Origin: Bacteroidota bacterium
Lineage (GTDB): Bacteria; Bacteroidota; Bacteroidia; Chitinophagales; Chitinophagaceae
DNA: 5,414 nucleotides
Assembly (NCBI GenBank): GCA_023396345.1
Contig: JAEWWO010000352.1
Coordinates: forward strand, 1-5,414
Reading direction: 5' to 3'
Shown piece after piece: positions 1-5,414 of this stretch. The position numbers were made by a program, and so were the translations under genes. The notes beneath the pieces are model-generated. The model was not told the origin of the DNA. It did no database searches and saw only the letters and a program-made list of their open reading frames with translations. Each line of letters opens with the position of its first letter. Position 1 is the stretch's first letter.

Positions 1-103
1 CACAACAGCGGCTAACCTGATCAAAAATAATAAAGCCTCCCTGAAATACAACTATATAGTATATCTCAGGGATGGTTCTGATATCAATCAATCTAATCCA
101 TAA
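1..103 (+). CDS. traM: Conjugative transposon protein TraM, C-terminal end (partial)
   Basis: The reading frame enters from the left edge (first full codon at base 2) and stops with TAA at 101-103, giving 33 residues. The tail contains KASLKYNYIVYLRDG, which resembles the end of Bacteroidetes TraM proteins, where a final beta strand of the form VTVKAGYKVLLRD closes the C-terminal domain. TraM is a VirB10-like envelope-spanning part of the type IV secretion channel in Bacteroidetes conjugative transposons. Its position directly before traN, with 11 bp between stop and start, matches the usual traM-traN order and is much of the reason for the call. The visible piece is too short to identify by sequence alone. 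Confidence 0.65.
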   Translation, partial: TTAANLIKNNKASLKYNYIVYLRDGSDINQSNP

Positions 104-114
104 AATACCATACA

Positions 115-996
115 ATGAGGCAAAGAAATTTTTTAATTATTCTCCTTTCGACAATATGCTTGTGCATGCATGCAAAAGCGCAGGACAGTGGCAACTACAA
201 AGTATATAATAATCAAACGCAAGCTATGCCGACAGGTATTAAGCAGCATACTATCACCAAGCTTACAATACCTCTGTACACTACCACGCATTTTGTTTCG
301 CCTGAACCAATCGACTACGTGGATATCTCTACACCAACCGTTCAGGGCGATTTGACCGCCGATAATCTTTTCAGGATCAGACCTGTGAGCGATGTCATTA
401 ATGACGGGGATATTTTTACGCTCACAGTAGTAACCAAAACCTTCATTATCGCTTATGAAGTAACGGTTTCAAAAAATATGGTACAGCCGGATGTATCACA
501 CGTTGTTACCATCAATCCGAACGAAGGTATTTTGCTTAACCAAAGTGATGTTATGTCTAAACAACAGTGTTTTGACCTGTCTCTGGCTGTTTATAAAAAG
601 AAGAGGGAAATCCGTAATGTACAGTCATATAGCAACGGTTTATTCCTGCAGCTGAATGGTGCTTATGTTTTTGGAGACTATATATTATTGGATCTGGAGA
701 CTGTTTTTAAAAGTAAAATTCCTTACTCGGTAGAAAATATTCGTTTTAAAATCATCGATAAGAAACGGTTAAAAGCTACTGTCCATCAAGACATTGAAGT
801 AGAACCGTACTATTCCCTTTATCCATATAGAGATATAACGATAGGCGAACACTGGCGGAATATATTTGTTTTTAAAAAATTTACTTATCCCACACAAAAG
901 GTGTTACAAATAGAATTAACAGAAGCGCAATATTCCGGAAGAAGAATTGCATTAGAGATTCCTTACAACCGCATACTTTCCGCCATTCAATTGTAG
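115..996 (+). CDS. traN: Conjugative transposon protein TraN (DUF4138 family)
   Basis: A 293-residue protein recognised as TraN of Bacteroidetes conjugative elements, an exported component of the type IV secretion channel thought to act with TraM at the periplasmic and outer-membrane side. Residues 1-22 form a signal peptide: basic start (R2, R4), hydrophobic core at 6-18, and A-K-A before Q23. The cysteines at 15 and 17 do not sit in a good lipobox, so signal peptidase I cleavage is more likely than lipidation. The N-terminal half carries the family pattern TTHFVSPEPIDYVDIS (57-72) followed by FRIRP (86-90). The C-terminal half has IPYSVENIRFKIIDKK (202-217) and then RNIFVFKKFTYPTQKVLQIELT (248-269), the most recognisable block of DUF4138. 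The length is normal for the family and no disruption is visible. The ATG at 115 puts the signal peptide at the N terminus and lacks a Shine-Dalgarno sequence, as is common in this phylum. It lies 11 bp after traM and 10 bp before the coupling-protein gene. Confidence 0.93.
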   Translation: MRQRNFLIILLSTICLCMHAKAQDSGNYKVYNNQTQAMPTGIKQHTITKLTIPLYTTTHFVSPEPIDYVDISTPTVQGDLTADNLFRIRPVSDVINDGDIFTLTVVTKTFIIAYEVTVSKNMVQPDVSHVVTINPNEGILLNQSDVMSKQQCFDLSLAVYKKKREIRNVQSYSNGLFLQLNGAYVFGDYILLDLETVFKSKIPYSVENIRFKIIDKKRLKATVHQDIEVEPYYSLYPYRDITIGEHWRNIFVFKKFTYPTQKVLQIELTEAQYSGRRIALEIPYNRILSAIQL

Positions 997-1006
997 TACA
1001 TTGCTT

Positions 1007-2947
1007 ATGCCACACGATGAAAATTATCTAAATAAAATTTATGGCATGCTGGAAGCGGTCATGTATGCCTTTATCTGTCTAGACATTTATGTAAACACGC
1101 TTTCACTGGAATATCATAACAGTGGTTGGATAGAAAGAATAAACATGGTTCTCTGGAAGTTTCCCGTACTGACAAATACTTTTCTTAGTCATCTCATTTT
1201 ATTCATTTGGATTATACTGATTGGCATCGCTGCCAGGGCAAAGAAAAATTTGAAATTTAATGCCACAAAACATTTTTATATCCCGCTTGTTATAGGATTT
1301 TTCTTTTTCACTTCCAGCCTTTCGGTCATTAGGTACACATCTGGCAACTTACAGACGATTGGTTATACCATTACGTATTTTGTGGGCGCCATTTGCCTCC
1401 ATACGGCTTTTCAGAACCTGACGAAAATGTTGCGCAGGAAAAGGAAACAGGATATTTGGAATACAGAAGAAGAAAGTTTTGAGCAGAACAGAGTTCGCAA
1501 CAACGACCCGGAAATCTTCTCTATCCCAATGCAATTTTATCATAACAAGAGAATCAATGAAGGATGGATGAACATCAATCCTTTCCGTGGCATCATGGTC
1601 ATCGGTGTGCCGGGTTCAGGTAAGTCGGAAAGTGTTATAGTTCCGGGTATCAAACAGTTTTTAGCCAAAGGTTATTCCATGCTTGTGTATGATTTTAAGT
1701 TTCCCACTCTTGCAGAAATTACGTATTATCATTACAAAAAACATCACTTGCCGGGAGGTGCTCTGGAGCATCATGATTTTCATTGTATCAACCTGGATAA
1801 CATTGAACATTCTCGCAGAATCAATCCTTTGCTACCGCAATATATAGACACCCTTGCTAAAGCCGGCGAAACCGCTGAAGCAATTGTTTCCGCGCTACAA
1901 AAAGGTAATGCAAAAGGAGGTGGTAGTGAACAGTTCTTTACGCAATCGGCAATCAATTTTTTATCGGCAGCCATCTATTATCTGGCGCATAAAGAGAATG
2001 GTAAATATTCTTCAATCCCGCATCTGCTGGCATTCCTGGCACAGGACTATGAGTTTATATTTAAAAATCTTTTTTCTATGATTGAAATTCACAGCCTGTT
2101 GTCTCCTTTTCATTCTGCTTTTAAAAATCGTGCTTTCGAGCAACTGGAAGGACAAATAGGCACACTTAGAATTAATACTTCCCGGTTGGCAACCCCTGAA
2201 ACATTCTTTGTATTTTCCGGCAATGATTTTAATCTGAAAATCTCTGATAAAAAGAATAAGAGTATATTGGTTTTAGCTAATAACATTGAAGGTCAAAATA
2301 TAAACTCAGCTTTCTTTGCTGCCGTACTAAACAGAACCATCGCTTTAATTAATTCTAAAGGAAACAATCCGTCCGCTATTATTGTGGATGAATGTCCTAC
2401 ACTGTATTTGCATAAAGTTGAAAATCTTATTGCAACAGCACGAAGCAATAAAGTGGCTGTATTATTGGGTTTGCAGGAGTTGCCACAGTTTCACCAACAG
2501 TACGGTAAGGAAACGGCTAATACGATATGTTCGCTGATGGGATCCGTTATCAGTGGTGCCGTGCGTTCTAAAGAAACGCTGGACTGGCTGGAAAAACTTT
2601 TTGGAAAAATCAAACAGGAAGGTGTTGGCTTTAATGTAGACAGAAACAGAACGTCAGTCAACCTGAATGAACGCATGGACACCTTAATTCCTGCCTCTAA
2701 AATCGCTAATCAAAATGCAGGTGAAGTAGTGGCAATGGTGTCCAGGGATAATGCTTCCGAATACGGAAATTATGAAACCAATACATTTAAATGTAAAGTA
2801 AAACTGGACCTCCGACAAATAGAAGAAGAGAAAAAACAGTATACTACACTACCTAAGTATTACAGTTTCGGACAATCGGAAAAGAAAAAGGAAGTATTGC
2901 TTGCAAACATGAACAGAATTTATACAGAAATTATGCAAATGAAATAA
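1007..2947 (+). CDS. mobC: Type IV coupling protein, Bacteroidetes MobC type (VirD4/TraG-like ATPase)
   Basis: A 646-residue inner-membrane ATPase that would link the relaxase-bound DNA to the conjugation channel. Four hydrophobic segments lie at about residues 13-33, 54-76, 90-108 and 117-135, and a basic stretch (RRKRK) follows. The cytoplasmic motor domain has a Walker A motif, GVPGSGKS, at 200-207 (K206, S207), a Walker B motif, AIIVDE, at 457-462 (D461, E462), and the GLQEL motif at 488-492 typical of TraG/TraD/VirD4 proteins. Other blocks matching Bacteroidetes MobC proteins are WMNINPFRG before Walker A, YDFKF after it, QLEGQI, SGNDF, and a late PASKIANQNAGEVVAMV near residue 562. The C-terminal region fits the TraM-recognition domain of TraD/TraG. 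All catalytic motifs are intact. I chose the ATG at 1007 over an in-frame TTG at 1001 because ATG is the stronger start; the TTG would add only two residues. In well-studied Bacteroides elements mobC sits with the mobilisation genes, so its place right behind traN is notable. Family assignment is firm; the symbol follows Bacteroides usage. Confidence 0.92.
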   Translation: MPHDENYLNKIYGMLEAVMYAFICLDIYVNTLSLEYHNSGWIERINMVLWKFPVLTNTFLSHLILFIWIILIGIAARAKKNLKFNATKHFYIPLVIGFFFFTSSLSVIRYTSGNLQTIGYTITYFVGAICLHTAFQNLTKMLRRKRKQDIWNTEEESFEQNRVRNNDPEIFSIPMQFYHNKRINEGWMNINPFRGIMVIGVPGSGKSESVIVPGIKQFLAKGYSMLVYDFKFPTLAEITYYHYKKHHLPGGALEHHDFHCINLDNIEHSRRINPLLPQYIDTLAKAGETAEAIVSALQKGNAKGGGSEQFFTQSAINFLSAAIYYLAHKENGKYSSIPHLLAFLAQDYEFIFKNLFSMIEIHSLLSPFHSAFKNRAFEQLEGQIGTLRINTSRLATPETFFVFSGNDFNLKISDKKNKSILVLANNIEGQNINSAFFAAVLNRTIALINSKGNNPSAIIVDECPTLYLHKVENLIATARSNKVAVLLGLQELPQFHQQYGKETANTICSLMGSVISGAVRSKETLDWLEKLFGKIKQEGVGFNVDRNRTSVNLNERMDTLIPASKIANQNAGEVVAMVSRDNASEYGNYETNTFKCKVKLDLRQIEEEKKQYTTLPKYYSFGQSEKKKEVLLANMNRIYTEIMQMK

Positions 2948-2965
2948 CTAATTTAATAAACTAAA
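2948..2965. other. Convergent intergenic gap
   Basis: Only 18 bp of AT-rich DNA separate the stop of the coupling-protein gene from the stop of the opposing broken gene. I see no GC-rich hairpin followed by a T-run on either strand here, so an intrinsic terminator is not evident. It marks the visible 3' end of the plus-strand transfer operon. Confidence 0.6.
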
Positions 2966-3749
2966 CTATTCACCCTCAAACAAAATCTTTTCCTTTTTCT
3001 GTTCGGGAAGTTTTGATTGTAGTTTTGCATCTATGGGTTTCTTTTTAGCTCCGTTTAGCAGCCAGTTAATTCTCAGTTTTATCTGACGAGGTAAAAGAGC
3101 ATCATTTCTCATTTCTTCCAATAGTTTTTTTAACGCAGGATGATGGGAGTTTTTTTGTACTTCTCTGCTCAAATTCTCCTGGTTAATAGCAAGCATCATA
3201 ACATCTATATAAGGATAAACCGAAGCTGATTACATATTGAAAGTATCGGTGATATTTTCTTTTATTTGATTTTTCACAACATCATATACTGCACTCAGTA
3301 CAGGCGAATATTCACTTGCAGGCATTCCCTGCAACAAACCTAACATATAATACTTGTGCTCCCATGAATACACAGGATTTTGTAAGTATGAAAGCAGGCT
3401 GTCTTTATACTGCTGTGGATGATTTAATATGTACAAATACTTTACATCTCCGGAATATTTATTGGCAAGCAATCCCGGCAGACGCATTACATTGTTCCAG
3501 CCTTTATAAGCAATGGTATCTGCATCATTTTTATTCCAAACATATTTTCTAAACTGTTCGAGTTTTTTTGTCTCTAATGAAGAAGTAACAAAGTAAAAAG
3601 AGGTATTGGTGTTAGTCGGACTTTTATAAAAAAACCGAATTTTTAAGTTTTTGAGATAAAGTAGCTTCTTTCTCAATATCAATAGGTTTTGGCTTCAAAT
3701 CAACATTGAAGTCAATACCTAAGTTAGAAAAAAAATCTACATAAGCCAT
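2966..3749 (-). pseudogene. Disrupted gene of unknown function (frameshift plus in-frame stop)
   Basis: Three coding pieces on the minus strand fit together as one gene. The 5' piece starts with ATG at 3749 (MAYVDFFSNLGIDFNVDLK) and reads 41 codons before TAA, ending at a run of seven T (minus strand; plus-strand A at 3628-3634). Removing one T joins it to the next frame as NSVFYKSPTNTNT. That frame continues to a TAA at 3230-3232, and the same frame stays open past this stop to TAG at 2966-2968. With one base removed the whole is 261 codons including the stop, and the internal TAA is codon 173. The protein has no signal peptide or clear membrane segment. The middle is rich in Tyr and Leu (WEHKYYMLGLLQGM) and looks helical. 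The tail has HPALKKLLEEMRND followed by a Lys-rich end. I do not recognise the family. The last piece could be made as a 77-residue protein from ATG at 3197-3199, and the middle piece as up to 150 residues from a TTG at 3682, but neither start is convincing. A sequencing error could explain the frameshift, less easily the stop. Confidence 0.72.
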
Positions 3750-3780
3750 TGATTATATTATAATTGCAATATATAAAGCT

Positions 3781-3812
3781 CAAAATATAGCGAGGGTAAA
3801 GTTATAGAAAAC
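3781..3812 (-). promoter_or_regulatory. Weak Bacteroidetes-like promoter candidate for the disrupted gene
   Basis: On the minus strand, TATATTTT (3789 down to 3782) resembles the Bacteroidetes -7 element TAnnTTTG with the last base mismatched. TTTT at 3811-3808 could stand in for the -33 TTTG, with an 18-base spacer. The ATG at 3749 lies about 32 bases downstream of the -7-like element. In such AT-rich DNA this match may be chance. Confidence 0.2.
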
Positions 3813-3862
3813 TTTTCATAAAGTTGCTATTTCATTCTATTCAAATGACATTTAAACATAAT

Positions 3863-4954
3863 TTATTGAGTTATCTCTCCCGTATTTCGGTCAATTTTAA
3901 TAGCCTCTAATGTAATTTCATCTTTACCTACAGGTTTCCTAATAATGAATCTGTCATCATAAGGGTTATCATTAGTTAATCTATCTCCTATTGCTTGTCT
4001 CCAAAAATAAGCTTGATTTTGCCTCTTCATTGGATTAAGATATTTAGACAATACAAAGAAATTGCCGTCTTTTTCAATAGGATATAAATAACCTTCATCA
4101 AATTTATATAATTCAGTACCAACCGAGATACCCCAAGGATTAACAATCTCTATCTTTATACTGTCTGCCATATCAAATTCAAATATTTTCACTTTTGCAT
4201 TATTAGTATCCACATCCACAATAAAGTTTGAAATTGAGGGAGCATCATTTTTAAACTCATCATAATTACGATAAACGCCATATTTATAATTTTTCACTTT
4301 TAAAATGGGTAAATTTTTTGAAGAATTTACTTTCTCTTTTACCTCAGACAAACTACTGACTTTTTGATTAAACTTTGTATTTTCATTAGTAGAAGTAGCC
4401 ATATCCAAAGCTTTGTTGTCTATAGGACTATCTACTTCAGAAAAATTAATTAAGTCTTGAATTGCATTTGTAACAATCTGCTCCAATGGTAGTTTATTAT
4501 TGTAAATTAAAAGAGTATCGTAATTTCCTTTGTACTTATACCCGATACCCGAATAATTATATACCTCTGTATTTACTTTTATAAATCTTTTAATATTTCT
4601 ATCGATTACAGAATCTATACCAAGTACAAAATCATTTACTACCCAAAGAAGTTGAATACCCTCTTTAACATTCTTGTTAATATATCTATTTACATATTTT
4701 TTTAAATAATTGTCCAGTCCGTCATTTAATATTAGGCTTTGTCGCGTATTTTTAATATCAGAAGGCATAATCCCCATGAGAGAGTCGCTTACTATATTAC
4801 TAATAATTTCGATGCTTTTTATTTTTGTTTGCATTGCTGACTTTAGACTTTCCTTGGGTTCTGCAACAAAAGTTAAGTCTTTAAATAAGCTATTTTCTTG
4901 AGCTTGAACATGCAGAACTGCGACAAGTAGAAGTATTGATAATTTAAATTTCAT
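3863..4954 (-). CDS. Secreted protein of unknown function, 363 residues
   Basis: An intact gene for an exported protein I cannot assign to a named family. Residues 1-18 form a signal peptide (K2 and K4, hydrophobic core 5-14, V-Q-A before Q19), and no lipobox cysteine is present, so a soluble periplasmic or outer-membrane-associated location is likely. The mature protein looks two-part. An N-terminal region (about 20-170) includes LQLLWVVNDF-like sequence at 100-109. A polar, Asn/Ser/Lys-rich linker follows (about 172-215). A C-terminal region (about 220-363) contains YGVYRNYDEFKNDAPS (225-240), NPWGISVGTELYKF (272-285) and a Trp/Tyr-rich stretch near 316. The pattern YRNYDEFKNDAPS then NPWG resembles unnamed Bacteroidetes proteins I have a general impression of, but that gives no function. 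The ATG at 4954 puts the signal peptide at the N terminus and is preceded by A-rich sequence rather than a Shine-Dalgarno. The gene is clearly more AT-rich (sampled stretches about 22-35% GC) than the transfer genes. It starts 26 bp after the upstream beta-barrel gene, so the two are probably cotranscribed. Confidence 0.85.
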   Translation of the reverse strand: MKFKLSILLLVAVLHVQAQENSLFKDLTFVAEPKESLKSAMQTKIKSIEIISNIVSDSLMGIMPSDIKNTRQSLILNDGLDNYLKKYVNRYINKNVKEGIQLLWVVNDFVLGIDSVIDRNIKRFIKVNTEVYNYSGIGYKYKGNYDTLLIYNNKLPLEQIVTNAIQDLINFSEVDSPIDNKALDMATSTNENTKFNQKVSSLSEVKEKVNSSKNLPILKVKNYKYGVYRNYDEFKNDAPSISNFIVDVDTNNAKVKIFEFDMADSIKIEIVNPWGISVGTELYKFDEGYLYPIEKDGNFFVLSKYLNPMKRQNQAYFWRQAIGDRLTNDNPYDDRFIIRKPVGKDEITLEAIKIDRNTGEITQ

Positions 4955-4980
4955 TTTAATACATATTTTATTGTGATAAT

Positions 4981-5414
4981 TTATAACAAAGGAATTTTAT
5001 ATCCTACAGAAAACATAACCGGCCATAAATTTGGACTGTCTTCTCTTTGCTGATTTTGTAAAAAATGGATACGGTTGATAACACGTTGCTGCCTCAAAGG
5101 AACTAATACAGCCGCCGACAAATAATTATTGCTTCTCTTACTCAAATATACATCCACACCACCTCCCAGCGTAAAGCCATAAGCAAAACCACTATACTGA
5201 GGACTATTTTTTACACTTACTACTGTGTGATATCCATACATGGCAGTAAAAAAAGGAACAGCCGTTTTTCTTTCTGCAGGCAGATTGCGCAGTTTAATGC
5301 CTGCATTGTAACCAATACCTTCTATAGCGTAACCTGCACTGCCAAAGACTCCTACGCTTTTGTGAGGATAATAAACAGCGCTTGCGCCAACTCCGCCGTA
5401 ATCCAATCCTACAC
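4981..5414 (-). CDS. Probable outer-membrane beta-barrel protein, C-terminal part (partial)
   Basis: The frame is open to the right edge of the window, so only the last 143 or so residues are visible; a TTG at 5406 is not a credible start. The sequence has features of an outer-membrane beta-barrel: alternating short strands rich in Gly, Tyr and Val (VGVFGSAGYAIEGIGYNAGIK, FAYGFTLGGGVDVYLS), polar turns between them, and a last strand MFSVGYKIPLL running to the stop at 4981-4983. These suggest the C-terminal half of a small barrel with extracellular loops such as the polar stretch QNQQREDSPN. I cannot name a family or a ligand. GC content is higher than in the gene that follows. It lies 26 bp upstream of the secreted-protein gene on the same strand, which suggests an envelope-protein operon. 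The missing N terminus would be needed for a signal peptide or plug domain. Confidence 0.7.
   Translation of the reverse strand, partial: VGLDYGGVGASAVYYPHKSVGVFGSAGYAIEGIGYNAGIKLRNLPAERKTAVPFFTAMYGYHTVVSVKNSPQYSGFAYGFTLGGGVDVYLSKRSNNYLSAAVLVPLRQQRVINRIHFLQNQQREDSPNLWPVMFSVGYKIPLL

Noticed and set aside
163..174. 12-bp palindrome (TGCATGCATGCA) near the start of traN
   Set aside because: It lies inside the signal-peptide coding region and is a simple TGCA repeat; nothing links it to an operator.
1001..1006. TTG at 1001 as start of the coupling-protein gene
   Set aside because: The in-frame ATG at 1007 is two codons downstream, is a stronger start, and loses no conserved sequence.
1349..2682. 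Antisense and alternate-frame open stretches inside the coupling-protein gene (minus strand 1349-1543, 1780-1974, 2491-2682; plus strand 1854-2081)
   Set aside because: All overlap a well-supported gene, are short, and show no recognisable motif or start context.
3316..3552. Plus-strand open frame opposite the broken gene
   Set aside because: The Cys/His-rich, low-information translation and lack of promoter or start context suggest chance; the minus-strand pieces form a coherent protein instead.
3230..3682. A stand-alone 150-residue gene with a TTG start at 3682
   Set aside because: Its first 19 or so codons overlap the better-looking ATG-started piece in another frame and read as low-complexity basic sequence. 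The frame is better explained as the middle of a frameshifted gene.
3801..3820. GAAAACTTTTC inverted repeat as a terminator or operator
   Set aside because: The stem is at most 4-5 A/T pairs with almost no loop and no following T-run in a useful place, so it is likely chance in AT-rich DNA.
4710..4901. Plus-strand open frame opposite the secreted-protein gene
   Set aside because: It is a shadow frame of an intact minus-strand gene with a signal peptide; its hydrophobic stretch is the complement of that coding sequence.

Overview
The window comes from a Bacteroidota (Bacteroidetes) genome or mobile element. The evidence is two proteins recognisable as Bacteroidetes-type conjugation components (TraN and a MobC-type coupling ATPase), moderately AT-rich DNA, start sites without Shine-Dalgarno sequences, and secreted proteins with short signal peptides ending in A-Q. 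I cannot fix the genus; a Sphingobacteriia/Chitinophagia-like host is only a guess.

Layout. Bases 1-2947 are the plus-strand end of a conjugative transfer operon: the last 33 codons of a probable traM, then traN (DUF4138 family, periplasmic/outer-membrane side of the type IV secretion channel), then a membrane-anchored VirD4/TraG-like coupling ATPase of the Bacteroidetes MobC type. The three are packed 10-11 bp apart and are probably cotranscribed. TraM and TraN would be parts of the channel. The coupling protein would bring the relaxase-DNA complex to it. The relaxase and the ATPase/core genes must lie outside the window.

Bases 2966-5414 are all on the minus strand and converge on the transfer operon. 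Next to the operon is a broken gene (2966-3749). Its N-terminal part, middle and C-terminal part can be joined into one 260-codon frame by removing a single base in a 7-base A/T run and reading through one in-frame TAA. I do not recognise the protein. Upstream of it is an intact, AT-rich gene for a secreted 363-residue protein of unknown function (3863-4954). Only 26 bp further upstream is the 3' end of a gene whose product looks like an outer-membrane beta-barrel (4981-5414, running off the window). The last two probably form an envelope-protein operon. Whether the minus-strand genes are cargo of the conjugative element or flanking DNA cannot be decided from this window.

No RNA genes, CRISPR arrays, insertion sequences, integrase genes or clear attachment sites were seen. 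I did not find a convincing new biological system. The points most worth a second look are the disrupted gene, the coupling-protein gene sitting directly behind traN, and the uncharacterised envelope pair.
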